From an uncultured Anaerococcus sp. (GTDB lineage Bacteria > Bacillota > Clostridia > Tissierellales > Peptoniphilaceae), in the NCBI GenBank assembly GCA_900550345.1, contig URRX01000023.1:1-13218 (forward strand): DNA of 13,218 nucleotides, read 5' to 3'. This document shows, one piece after another, positions 1 to 7,102 of the stretch. The position numbers and the translations under genes were made by a program. Each line of letters starts with the position of its first letter. Within the stretch, counting starts at the first letter, position 1. Below the pieces are notes generated by a model. The model made no database searches. It had not been told where the DNA came from and was given only the letters and a program-made list of their open reading frames with translations.

Positions 1-96
1 ATTTATATTTAACATTTTAGAATCAGTGAATAAATAGTTTAACATTGAAATCTATAATAAAAATATTACTTTAGTAATTAAATAAGAATAATAATT

Positions 97-133
97 ACCC
101 ATCCCGACCGAAGCGGAGGGATCTCTCGGGTTT
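97..133. repeat. Short hairpin repeat, copy 1 of a dispersed family
   Basis: An imperfect palindrome with ATCCC at 101-105 pairing with GGGAT at 118-122. An inner CCG/CGG pair (108-110 and 114-116) closes an AAG loop, and an outer ACCC/GGGT pair lies at 97-100 and 128-131. Its reverse complement resembles the right arms of the repeats near 4761-4786 and 5205-5234 (core GAGATCTCTCGA ... CTCGAGATGGGT). It lies before the metG promoter and may help terminate a gene that ends left of the window, but the T-run is only three bases. Confidence 0.55.
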
Positions 134-210
134 AGCAAATTTATCTATAAAATCAATAAAATAGATTTCTCATATTTACTGGATATTTTGTTTTTCTTAT
201 ATATTTTAAA

Positions 211-239
211 TTGGAAAAAATAGGCAAAAACGCTATAAT
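211..239 (+). promoter_or_regulatory. Promoter for the metG operon
   Basis: TTGGAA at 211-216 (4 of 6 match to TTGACA), a 17-base spacer, then a perfect TATAAT at 234-239. Transcription would start near 246, leaving a leader of about 53 bases. That is too short for a T-box or SAM riboswitch, so no such control of metG is visible. Confidence 0.7.
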
Positions 240-286
240 ATAAATATATAAAAAGAAAAATAGTTTTATTTTAATTGAATTATTAC

Positions 287-293
287 AAAGGAG
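287..293 (+). promoter_or_regulatory. Ribosome binding site that fixes the metG start
   Basis: AAAGGAG lies five bases before ATG 299. It rules out the in-frame upstream TTG at 275, which lies before this site and would add eight residues. Confidence 0.85.
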
Positions 294-298
294 AATTT

Positions 299-2236
299 AT
301 GGATAAAAATACTTATTATATAACTACACCAATATATTATCCAAATAGTAACCTACATATTGGTAATGTTTATACATCTGTAATTGCAGATGTTTTGAAA
401 AGATACAAGGCCTTACAAGGATTTGATGCTTATCTAACTACTGGAACTGATGAACATGGTCAAAAAATCATGAATGCAGCCCTTTCTCATGGATCAAAAC
501 CACAACCATTTGTTGATAAAATTGCCAGTGAAACTCAAGATTTATTAAAAAAACTTGATATTGATTATGATTGTTTTATAAGATCTACAAATCCAGAACA
601 CGAAGAAAATGTAAAAAATATTTTCCAATATCTTTATGACAAGGGAGATATTTATAAGGGTGAATATGACGGATATTATTGTGAATCTTGTGAATCATAT
701 TTTACAGAAAGCCAACTTGATGAAGGAAACTGTCCTGATTGTGGAAGGGCAGTTGATCATCACAAGGAAGAATCTTACTTTTTTAAACTTTCTAAATATA
801 CTGACAAATTAAAGGAACTTTTTAAAGACCATCCTGAATTTCTTGAGCCTAAATTTAGACAAAATGAAATGTTAAATAATTTTATTGATAAGGGATTAGA
901 AGATCTTTCTGTATCTAGAAATACATTTGATTGGGGAGTTGATGTTCCTTTTGATAACGAACACGTTGTTTATGTATGGATTGATGCCTTATCTTGTTAT
1001 TTAACAGCTATTGGATATGGTCATGATATGGATAAATTTAATAAATATTGGCCAGCTGGTGTGCATTTGATTGGAAAAGATATTGTAAGATTTCACACAA
1101 TAATTTGGCCAGCACTTTTAATGGCCCTTGATATTCCACTTCCAAAAAAAGTTTTTGCTCATGGTTGGATTTTATTTGATAATGATAAAATGAGTAAATC
1201 TAAAGGAAATATTATGTATCCAGAACCACTTGTAGAATTATATGGAACTGATGCCTTAAAATATTTCCTACTTCGTGAATTTAATTTTGGTTCTGATGGA
1301 AATTTCCTTTCAAAGAAATTTATGGATAGGTATAATTCAGATTTAGTAAATGATTTGGGAAATTTACTTTCAAGAACTGTTTCAATGATTTCAAAATATA
1401 ATGATGGAATAATTAAAAAAGGTTTAGAAACTGACGAATATGATGAAGATTTGATCAATCTTTGCCATAAAACTTATGAAGATTTTACAAAATTAATGGA
1501 TGATTTTAAATTTAATGAGGCATTGGAATGTTTGTGGAATCTAGTAAGAAGATCAAATAAATATGTTGACCAAACTGAACCATGGATTTTGGGTCGTGAA
1601 GAAAAATATGAAAGATTAAATACAGTTTTATATAATCTTGCTGAATCTTTAAGAATTATTGCTCAAATGCTTGAGCCTGTTATGAGAAATACAACTGATG
1701 AAATTTTAAAACAATTGGGAGTAGAAAACCAAGGTTTTGAATCAGCAAAAGAATTTGGCCTAATAAAAGAAGGAACAAAAGTTAATAAGGGTAAAAATTT
1801 GTTTAACAGACTTGATACAGAAAAAGAACTTGAAAAACTTCATGAATTAAACAACAAGCTTGTTGAAGAAAGGCTTGGAGTTAAAAAGGAAGAAAAGAAA
1901 GAAGAAGGTCAAGCTAAGGCACAAATTAAAATAGAAGATTTTGATAAACTTGACCTTGTTGTAGGTAAAATTTTAGAAGTAAATGATCACCCAGATGCTG
2001 ATAGACTTCTTGTTTTTAAAGTTGATATAGGAAGTGAAACAAGAACAATTGTTTCAAGCATAAAAGAATTTTACAAAAAAGAAGACTTAGTTGGAAAAAA
2101 TATAGTAGTAATTAAAAATCTAAAACCTGTAAAAATGAGAGGAATCTTATCAGAAGGAATGCTTCTTGCAGCAGGAGATCATGCAGTTTTACTTACTACA
2201 ATCAAGGACTGTAAACCAGGTACGGTGATTTCTTAA
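299..2236 (+). CDS. metG: Methionyl-tRNA synthetase, with C-terminal tRNA-binding domain
   Basis: Charges tRNA-Met with methionine using ATP in the cytoplasm; essential for translation. The 645-residue product shows the class I signatures: the HIGH-type motif HIGN at residues 20-23 and KMSKS at 297-301. A zinc knuckle of two CxxC pairs (C128/C131 and C145/C148) sits in the connective insert. From about residue 543 to the end is an EMAP-II/Trbp111-like domain (DKLDLVVGKI ... HPDADRLLVFKVDIG) that binds tRNA and supports dimers. This is the long form common in Firmicutes. The start is ATG 299, set by AAAGGAG at 287-293. It is the first gene of the metG-tatD-rnmV-ksgA operon, and its stop overlaps the tatD start by one base (TAATG). 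Confidence 0.97.
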   Translation: MDKNTYYITTPIYYPNSNLHIGNVYTSVIADVLKRYKALQGFDAYLTTGTDEHGQKIMNAALSHGSKPQPFVDKIASETQDLLKKLDIDYDCFIRSTNPEHEENVKNIFQYLYDKGDIYKGEYDGYYCESCESYFTESQLDEGNCPDCGRAVDHHKEESYFFKLSKYTDKLKELFKDHPEFLEPKFRQNEMLNNFIDKGLEDLSVSRNTFDWGVDVPFDNEHVVYVWIDALSCYLTAIGYGHDMDKFNKYWPAGVHLIGKDIVRFHTIIWPALLMALDIPLPKKVFAHGWILFDNDKMSKSKGNIMYPEPLVELYGTDALKYFLLREFNFGSDGNFLSKKFMDRYNSDLVNDLGNLLSRTVSMISKYNDGIIKKGLETDEYDEDLINLCHKTYEDFTKLMDDFKFNEALECLWNLVRRSNKYVDQTEPWILGREEKYERLNTVLYNLAESLRIIAQMLEPVMRNTTDEILKQLGVENQGFESAKEFGLIKEGTKVNKGKNLFNRLDTEKELEKLHELNNKLVEERLGVKKEEKKEEGQAKAQIKIEDFDKLDLVVGKILEVNDHPDADRLLVFKVDIGSETRTIVSSIKEFYKKEDLVGKNIVVIKNLKPVKMRGILSEGMLLAAGDHAVLLTTIKDCKPGTVIS

Positions 2237-3000
2237 TGAAATTAATAGATTCACATGCACATTTAACAAGTGATGATTTTAATGAAGACAGATCTTTTCT
2301 TATAAAAGATCTGTCTAATTTTGCTGTAAATTCTGTAATTCTTCCAGCTTGTGACTTAGAAAATTCTTATGAAACTGTAAAACTTGCAGAAAAATATGAG
2401 GATTTGTATGCCCAAGTTGGATTTCATCCAGAAAATATAGAATCATTTGATGATTCTTCTATAGAAAAATTAGAAGATTTAGCAAAAAATCCTAAGGTTG
2501 TGGCTATTGGAGAAATTGGCCTTGATTATTATTGGCAAGATGAAAACAAAGATGAACAAAAAGAAATTTTTATCAAACAATTAGACCTTGCAAAAAAATT
2601 AAATCTTCCTGTAGTTGTTCATTCTAGAGATTCAATTGATGATTGCCTAGAAATTTTGAAATCTTATCCGGAATTAAAAGTTCAAATCCATTGTTTTGCC
2701 TACTCATATATGCACTTAATGGAGTGTATGAAAAGAGGATATTATATTTCAATCGGTGGAGTTGTAACTTTTAAAAACGCAGAAAATGAAAAAAATGCAG
2801 CCATAAATGTAGATTTGGATAAGCTAATGCTTGAAACAGATTCCCCATACCTTTGTCCAGAACCTTACAGGGGAAAAAGAAATGATCCAAGAAAAATTGT
2901 GGAAGTTGCAAGAGAAATTGCAAATCTTCGTGGAATGAAATTATCAAAACTTGCAAAAAGAACTAGCAAAAATGCCAAAGAATTTTTTAATATAAAGTAG
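2236..3000 (+). CDS. tatD: TatD-family metal-dependent hydrolase (DNase)
   Basis: A cytoplasmic TIM-barrel nuclease of the TatD family; family members are Mg-dependent DNases with 3'-5' exonuclease activity linked to DNA repair and turnover. The 254-residue length is normal. Metal ligands expected for the family are present: HxH at H7/H9 (DSHAHL), E93 (AIGEIGLDYYW), H129 (VVHSRDS), H152 (IHCF) and D202 (ETDSPYL). The ATG shares its A with the metG stop codon and there is no strong ribosome binding site, so translation is probably coupled to metG. Bases 2286-2316 of the gene form a perfect 13-bp hairpin, unusual in coding sequence. In Bacillus subtilis the equivalent gene (yabD) holds the same place between metS and rnmV; yabE is absent here. 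The exact substrate is not shown by the sequence. Confidence 0.93.
   Translation: MKLIDSHAHLTSDDFNEDRSFLIKDLSNFAVNSVILPACDLENSYETVKLAEKYEDLYAQVGFHPENIESFDDSSIEKLEDLAKNPKVVAIGEIGLDYYWQDENKDEQKEIFIKQLDLAKKLNLPVVVHSRDSIDDCLEILKSYPELKVQIHCFAYSYMHLMECMKRGYYISIGGVVTFKNAENEKNAAINVDLDKLMLETDSPYLCPEPYRGKRNDPRKIVEVAREIANLRGMKLSKLAKRTSKNAKEFFNIK
2286..2316 (+). other. Perfect 13-bp inverted repeat inside tatD
   Basis: AGACAGATCTTTT at 2286-2298 is an exact reverse complement of 2304-2316, with the five-base loop CTTAT. It covers codons 17-27 of tatD. In the operon mRNA it would form a hairpin about 50 bases after the tatD start. No T-run follows on the plus strand, so it is not an intrinsic terminator. 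Confidence 0.6.
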
Positions 3001-3005
3001 GTAAT

Positions 3006-3536
3006 ATGATAAAAGAAACAATAGTAGTTGAAGGAAAAGATGATATAACAAATATAAAATCAGCACTCGATTGCGAGCTTATAGCAACAAACGGCCTTGC
3101 TTTTGGCAAAGATTTGATTGAAAAATTAAAAGAAATTGACAAAAGATGTGGGATAATAATCTTTACAGATCCTGATTTTGCAGGAAAAAAAATCAGGGCA
3201 AAAATTTCAAAAGAAATTCCAAATGCCAAACACGCCTACCTTGATAGGAAAAAAGCCATAAAAAAAGGAGATTTGGGAGTAGAAAACGCTTCAAAAGAAG
3301 ATATAATTGAGGCATTAAAAAATGCCCATGCAACAAAAAGTGAAAAAAGAGAAGAATTTACAATGAAAGATCTCTTGGATAATAATCTTACCCTTACAAA
3401 AGATAGCAGAAACAGAAGAGAAAAACTTGGCGATATACTATCAATAGGATATTTTAATTCCAAACAACTTTTGTCAAAATTAAATTCCTTTGGTATAAGC
3501 CGCGAAGAATTTGAAAAGGCGGTTGAAAAGATATGA
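3006..3536 (+). CDS. rnmV: Ribonuclease M5 (5S rRNA maturation)
   Basis: Cuts the 5S rRNA precursor to its mature form, in Bacillus acting on a precursor bound by ribosomal protein L18. The 176-residue protein has an N-terminal TOPRIM domain: the catalytic glutamate E9 in VVEGKDD and the DxD pair D55/D57 in FTDPDFAGKKIR. The C-terminal half is the lysine-rich, helical family region (SRNRREKLGDILSIGYFNSKQLLSKL). The length matches the family. The start ATG is five bases after the tatD stop with only a weak TAGG upstream, so coupling is likely. The last four bases overlap ksgA (ATGA). The fixed neighbourhood beside ksgA, another rRNA-maturation enzyme, supports the call. Confidence 0.92.
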   Translation: MIKETIVVEGKDDITNIKSALDCELIATNGLAFGKDLIEKLKEIDKRCGIIIFTDPDFAGKKIRAKISKEIPNAKHAYLDRKKAIKKGDLGVENASKEDIIEALKNAHATKSEKREEFTMKDLLDNNLTLTKDSRNRREKLGDILSIGYFNSKQLLSKLNSFGISREEFEKAVEKI

Positions 3537-4381
3537 AAAAATTATATTCACCAAAAACAATAAAATTAATCCAAGACCTTTATGGTTTTAAATTTACCAA
3601 ATCCTTGGGACAAAATTTTCTGGTAGACAAAAATTTTGTTGATAAAATTATAGATTTATCAGAAGTTGATGGCGAAAATATTTTAGAAATTGGACCAGGA
3701 ATTGGAACAATTAGCCAAGAGGTGGCAAAAACTTGCAAAAAACTTGTTGTAATAGAAATAGATAAGACTTTGATTCCAATTTTAAATGATAATTTAGGCG
3801 AGTTTTCAAATGTTGATATCATAAATGCTGATATTTTAAAAACTGACCTTAAAAAAATAATTGAAGAAAATTTTTCTGGAGAAGATTTTAAAGTAGTTTC
3901 AAATTTGCCCTACTATATAACAACCCCAATAATTGAAAAATTATTCGAAGAAGACCTTCCTTGTAAGGACATGACTATAATGGTTCAAAAGGAAGTGGCA
4001 GATAGGATGAAAGCAGATGAAAAAAGCAAGGATTATTCATCACTTTCAGTATTTATAAAATATTATTCAGAAATTACCGGTCAATTTAAGGTTCCAAAAT
4101 CTGTATTTATGCCTCAGCCAAAAATAGATTCCCAAGTTTTAAAATTAAATTTAAGACTTTACGATGAAAACGTAAATGTAAAAACTCTATTTAATATAGT
4201 AAGGGCAGGATTTAATAAAAGAAGAAAAACTATATTAAATTCCTTATCAAGTGTGATTGAAAAGGAAGATTTGAAAAAAATATTTGAAAAATTATCTTTA
4301 AAAGAAAACTTGAGGGCAGAAAATCTTTCCCTTGATGATTTTATAAATATAGCAAACGAATATGAAAAGATAAAAGGCTAG
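3533..4381 (+). CDS. ksgA: 16S rRNA adenine-N6,N6-dimethyltransferase KsgA
   Basis: Dimethylates two adjacent adenines in the 3'-terminal hairpin of 16S rRNA, using S-adenosylmethionine, late in 30S assembly; loss of the enzyme gives kasugamycin resistance in known bacteria. The 282-residue product has the usual N-terminal SLGQNFLVD (G26-F29 region) and the SAM-binding loop EIGPGIG starting at E52. The catalytic motif NLPYY is at 124-128, and a small helical C-terminal domain contains NKRRKTILNSL. It starts inside the rnmV stop (ATGA overlap), so the two are translationally coupled. No intrinsic terminator follows; the next gene has its own promoter about 20 bases downstream. Erm-type methyltransferases are the relatives, but the operon position and motifs fit KsgA. 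Confidence 0.95.
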   Translation: MKKLYSPKTIKLIQDLYGFKFTKSLGQNFLVDKNFVDKIIDLSEVDGENILEIGPGIGTISQEVAKTCKKLVVIEIDKTLIPILNDNLGEFSNVDIINADILKTDLKKIIEENFSGEDFKVVSNLPYYITTPIIEKLFEEDLPCKDMTIMVQKEVADRMKADEKSKDYSSLSVFIKYYSEITGQFKVPKSVFMPQPKIDSQVLKLNLRLYDENVNVKTLFNIVRAGFNKRRKTILNSLSSVIEKEDLKKIFEKLSLKENLRAENLSLDDFINIANEYEKIKG

Positions 4382-4382
4382 A

Positions 4383-4410
4383 TTGAAAGAGATTATCAAT
4401 TGGGTATAAT
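4383..4410 (+). promoter_or_regulatory. Promoter for the glutaredoxin-like gene
   Basis: TTGAAA at 4383-4388 (5 of 6), a 16-base spacer and a perfect TATAAT at 4405-4410. It lies directly after the ksgA stop and would give a leader of about 40 bases. Confidence 0.7.
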
Positions 4411-4455
4411 ATTGATATCGGAAAAATAGATTTATAAAAAAAGATTGGAGAAAAA

Positions 4456-4686
4456 ATGAAAAAAGTAACAGTTTATACATCAAATACTTGCCCACATTGT
4501 AAGGCAGCAAAAAATTATTTGAGAGAAAATAATATTGATTTTGAAGAAAAAAACGTAGATGAAGATAGATCAGCTATAGATTACCTAGTAGAAAAAGGAC
4601 ACAGAGGAGTTCCTGTAATAAATATTGAAGGTGAAGATATAGTAGGATTTAACAAAGAATTAGTAGACGAAAAATTAGGACTATAA
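4456..4686 (+). CDS. Small glutaredoxin/NrdH-like thiol-disulfide protein
   Basis: A 76-residue single-domain thioredoxin-fold protein, the usual size for NrdH-type redoxins and small glutaredoxins. It opens with a beta strand (KKVTVYTS) followed by the redox motif C12-P-H-C15. The cis-proline is P53 in RGVPVIN, followed by GFNKELVDEKLGL. There is no signal peptide, so it should act in the cytoplasm as an electron carrier for reductases or as a protein disulfide reductant. The CPHC active site does not tell whether the partner is glutathione, thioredoxin reductase or another enzyme. GGAG at 4447-4450 is five bases before the ATG. It has its own promoter and no ribonucleotide reductase gene beside it, so NrdH is only one possibility. 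Confidence 0.85.
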   Translation: MKKVTVYTSNTCPHCKAAKNYLRENNIDFEEKNVDEDRSAIDYLVEKGHRGVPVINIEGEDIVGFNKELVDEKLGL

Positions 4687-4695
4687 TTGAAAATA

Positions 4696-4797
4696 AAAAC
4701 CTATCCTGGCAAAGAGAAATCCCAAAATTAGTTAAGTGATTAGAAATATTTAACCAAAGAGATCTCTCGACAAGCTCGAGATGGGTTATTTTTTCCT
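4696..4797. repeat. Composite hairpin repeat, copy 2; likely terminator of the glutaredoxin gene
   Basis: About 100 bases closely related to the copy at 5141-5239. An outer stem AACCTATC/GATGGGTT, a middle GAGAAATC/GATCTCTC and an inner GTTAA/TTAAC (4731-4735 and 4750-4754) build one long two-part hairpin. It begins ten bases after the glutaredoxin stop and ends in TTATTTTTT, so it is well placed to end that transcript. The inner arm is more eroded than in copy 3. Confidence 0.65.
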
Positions 4798-4962
4798 TAT
4801 GTAATTACTTTGAATTTAATTATTACTTATTTAAATTTTTTTAAAAAATTAGCAAGTAGCCAGTTAAAATTAAAAAAATTTCAAGATTGAATAAAATATA
4901 AAGATACAAGACCAAGTAATAAACAAATTGAAATTAAATAAAACTTTAGCATTAAAATAAAA
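4798..4962. other. AT-rich intergenic stretch, no gene seen
   Basis: No open reading frame with a ribosome binding site. The start of the stretch (around 4799-4832) resembles the reverse complement of bases just left of repeat copy 1, so the repeat family may extend about 25 bases past the hairpin. A weak promoter-like pair, TTGAAA at 4928-4933 and TAAAAT at 4953-4958, has a long 19-base spacer. Confidence 0.4.
4941..4961 (+). repeat. Direct repeat, left copy
   Basis: A 21-base AT-rich sequence (AAACTTTAGCAT then AT-only) recurs at 5114-5134 with one mismatch. The two copies bracket the structured segment 4963-5100. Confidence 0.6.
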
Positions 4963-5100
4963 GGAGTATACACCCACCTCGAGCAGATAATTATGCCTTG
5001 ATTTGGCATAATTATCCCTAAAAATTAGTGGTAAAGCACGGAAAAGTTTTCGAAGAAAACTGGTTTTAGTAGCCGAGAGGTCTCATGGAAAAAATTAACC
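4963..5100 (+). other. Unassigned structured intergenic segment, possible small RNA or eroded repeat
   Basis: Contains a perfect 12-bp inverted repeat, GATAATTATGCC at 4986-4997 pairing with 5005-5016 around a seven-base loop. A second hairpin, GTTTTC/GAAAAC, lies at 5046-5051 and 5055-5060. The ends, ACCCACCTCGAG (4973-4984) and CCGAGAGGTCTCATGG (5073-5088), look like diverged ends of the same repeat family and can pair partly (ACCTC with GAGGT). No protein-coding frame fits. I do not recognise a known RNA family. If it is transcribed from near 4965, the repeat at 5141-5239 could terminate it. Confidence 0.35.
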
Positions 5101-5113
5101 CAAAATAAAATAT

Positions 5114-5134
5114 AAACTTTAGCATAAAAATAAA
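5114..5134 (+). repeat. Direct repeat, right copy
   Basis: Matches 4941-4961 at 20 of 21 positions, 173 bases downstream in the same orientation. Confidence 0.6.
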
Positions 5135-5140
5135 GCACAA

Positions 5141-5239
5141 AAAAACCCATCTGAGCAAAGAGAAATCTCAAAATTTGTTAAATATATAGAAATATTTAAC
5201 AAAAGAGATCTCTCGACTACCGCTCGAGATGGGTATTTT
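5141..5239. terminator. Composite hairpin repeat, copy 3; probable bidirectional terminator
   Basis: Three nested stems: ACCCAT/ATGGGT (5145-5150 with 5229-5234); GAGAAATCTC with GAGATCTCTC (5160-5169 with 5205-5214, one mismatch); and a perfect 9-bp GTTAAATAT/ATATTTAAC (5177-5185 with 5192-5200). It is flanked by A-runs on the left and a T-run on the right, so both strands read as a hairpin followed by T residues. On the minus strand it starts 34 bases after the ptsG stop and should end that transcript. It is the best-preserved member of the repeat family in the window. Confidence 0.7.
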
Positions 5240-5267
5240 TAATTAATTATTCAAATTTATCAAAAAT

Positions 5268-6773
5268 TTAATCAACTACTCCAAGTATTTCGTTGATTTC
5301 ATTTTTGTATAAAACTGCCTTTGCACCGTAAATTACTTGAACTCCTCCTGGAACATCAAGAACTCCTGTTGCTCCTGTTTGTTTTAATGTATTTTTATCA
5401 ACTTTTTTAGGATCTTTTAAATTAACTCTTAATCTTGTAATACAAGCGTCAACATCAATTATATTTTCACTTCCACCAAGAGCATCTAAAATAACTAAAG
5501 CTTCTTCGTGAAGATTTGAGTCAGAATCTTTTTTATTTTCTTTTTCTTCCTTAATTTCATCATCACCTCTACCAGGTGTCATTATATTAAATTTCTTTAT
5601 TAAGAAAGAGAATGAGAAATAGTAAAGAGCTGCCCAGATTAGTCCAAATGGAATTTCTAATAACCAATGAGTTTTTTCATTTCCTTGAAGTACTCCAAAT
5701 AAGATGAAATCAATTATTCCGCCTGAAAATGTATTTCCTATATTTATATTTAATAAATCAGCAATCATAAATGATAAACCATCTAAGAATGAATGGAAAA
5801 CATATAAAAGTGGTTGAACAAAAAGGAACATATATTCAAGAGGCTCTGTAATTCCTGTTATAAATGAAGTTAAAGCAACTCCCAAAAATAATCCTTTTAA
5901 TTTTTTCTTGTTTTCATCTTTTGCATTCTTATACATTGCAAGAGCTGCTGCAGGCAAACCAAACATCATTGTTGAAAATCTTCCTGCAAAAAATCTTGTT
6001 CCTTCTGTAAATAATCCAACGTGATTTGGATCAGCTAATTGAGCAAAAAATATTTTTTGAGCACCAACAATTTGTTCTCCAGCAACCATTTCTACTCCAC
6101 CAAGTTCTGTGTACCAAAACATTGGATAAATCATGTGATGAAGTCCAACAGCTCCAGATAATCTCATCAACATTCCATATAAAAATGTTCCAAAAATTCC
6201 AAGTTTAGCTATATATTTTCCAGCAGAAATTAATAAATGTTGGAAAGGTGGCCAAACTATAAAGAAAAATACTCCGACAATAATTGCAACAAAAGATGTA
6301 ACTATAGGAACAAATCTAGAACCACCAAAAAATCCTAAAACTTGTGGCAATTGAATATTGTAATAATTATTATGAAGATAAACTGCGATTAAACCAATAA
6401 CCAAAGCTCCAACAACACCAGTATCAATTGGATCTCCATCAGGATTAAAAATAGAAAGCAAAGTTTCTATTGTTGCATTCATTACCAAAAATCCAACAGC
6501 ACCAGCAAGGGCAGCAACACCTTTTTCCCTATTTGCAAGTCCTACCATAATACCAATACATAAAAGCATGGCAAGATTTCCAAAAATAACATTTCCTGCA
6601 CCAGCCATCACTTTAAAAATTGTTTGCAAAACATCATTAGCTAAAAAAGGATAGGCATCAATTGTAGCTTGTGATGAAAATGCACCACCGATTCCCAAAA
6701 GTAATCCCGCGGCAGGCAATAAAGCTATCGGTAGCATAAAAGCCTTACCGACTTTTTGTAAATACTTAAACAT
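5268..6773 (-). CDS. ptsG: Glucose-family PTS transporter, EIICB subunit
   Basis: Imports and phosphorylates a hexose, most likely glucose, taking phosphate from a separate EIIA. The 501-residue protein starts with the family's N-terminal helix (MFKYLQKVGKAFMLPIALLP). Its multi-span EIIC domain runs to about residue 385, with the sugar-binding GITEPLEYMFLF motif near residue 305. The segment TFSGGIIDFILFGVL ... TPGR is closer to glucose permeases than to N-acetylglucosamine ones. After a charged linker, the EIIB domain (about 425-501) carries the phosphorylated cysteine C444 in DACITRLR. No EIIA domain is fused, so EIIA must come from elsewhere. AAGGAGGG lies just before the ATG. The leader is only about 20 bases, so the GlcT-type antitermination known for Bacillus ptsG is not visible. 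Maltose or other glucosides remain possible substrates. Confidence 0.85.
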   Translation of the reverse strand: MFKYLQKVGKAFMLPIALLPAAGLLLGIGGAFSSQATIDAYPFLANDVLQTIFKVMAGAGNVIFGNLAMLLCIGIMVGLANREKGVAALAGAVGFLVMNATIETLLSIFNPDGDPIDTGVVGALVIGLIAVYLHNNYYNIQLPQVLGFFGGSRFVPIVTSFVAIIVGVFFFIVWPPFQHLLISAGKYIAKLGIFGTFLYGMLMRLSGAVGLHHMIYPMFWYTELGGVEMVAGEQIVGAQKIFFAQLADPNHVGLFTEGTRFFAGRFSTMMFGLPAAALAMYKNAKDENKKKLKGLFLGVALTSFITGITEPLEYMFLFVQPLLYVFHSFLDGLSFMIADLLNINIGNTFSGGIIDFILFGVLQGNEKTHWLLEIPFGLIWAALYYFSFSFLIKKFNIMTPGRGDDEIKEEKENKKDSDSNLHEEALVILDALGGSENIIDVDACITRLRVNLKDPKKVDKNTLKQTGATGVLDVPGGVQVIYGAKAVLYKNEINEILGVVD

Positions 6774-6800
6774 ATTCCCTCCTTAAAATTGTTTGCCTAC

Positions 6801-6829
6801 ATTATATAAGAATATAAAAATGTTTGCAA
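6801..6829 (-). promoter_or_regulatory. Promoter for ptsG
   Basis: Read on the minus strand: TTGCAA (6829-6824), a 17-base spacer and a perfect TATAAT (6806-6801). Transcription would start near 6795, giving a very short leader before the AAGGAGGG site at 6784-6777. Confidence 0.7.
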
Positions 6830-7065
6830 TTTAAACTACAAAATAGAAAATAGTTACAGAAGTATAAAATTTTAAAAACTAAAAAGTTTAAAATTAAGAA
6901 ATAAAACGACAATTATTTAGATAAAAAATAATAAAACAAAAAAACGTTTTTTTATAAAAAACTTATGAAAAATATCAAAAATACTTCATGAAATCATATG
7001 TAAATATTTAAATTTCAACAAGATATTTATTTATCAAATTTTTATTTTAAAACTAAAGAAAAACA

Positions 7066-7094
7066 TTCTTATTTCTAAATTCTTGTGTTATAAT
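7066..7094 (+). promoter_or_regulatory. Promoter for the ilvA operon (extended -10)
   Basis: TGTTATAAT at 7086-7094 is a perfect -10 with the TG extension. The matching -35 position, TTCTTA at 7066-7071, is poor, as is common when an extended -10 is present. Confidence 0.55.
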
Positions 7095-7102
7095 TTAAGA
7101 AA

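Noticed and set aside
246..298. T-box or SAM riboswitch upstream of metG.
   Set aside because: The predicted leader is only about 50 bases and contains neither the T-box sequence nor a terminator hairpin.
3171..3197. A 9-bp inverted repeat (CCTGATTTT / AAAATCAGG) within rnmV.
   Set aside because: It overlaps the codons of the conserved DPDFAGKKIR motif, so protein constraint and AT-richness explain it well enough.
4298..4510. Minus-strand 70-codon frame between ksgA and the glutaredoxin gene.
   Set aside because: It overlaps both well-supported plus-strand genes and a strong plus-strand promoter. Its hydrophobic composition is what an AT-rich antisense frame gives.
4991..5019. Possible tiny leader peptide after the AAGGAG at 4961-4966.
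   Set aside because: The only ATG nearby is followed by a stop after two codons. The TTG frame gives seven residues and lies too far from the ribosome binding site.
5028..5088. tRNA-like pieces: GTGGTAAAGCAC resembling a D-arm and a 5-bp stem with a seven-base loop containing GAA.
   Set aside because: The D-stem does not pair, the spacing to the supposed anticodon stem is wrong, position 33 is not U, and there is no GGTTCGAATCC T-arm or acceptor stem.
6026..6208. Plus-strand 60-codon frame opposite ptsG.
   Set aside because: It lies wholly inside the clear ptsG coding sequence and has no ribosome binding site or recognisable protein features.
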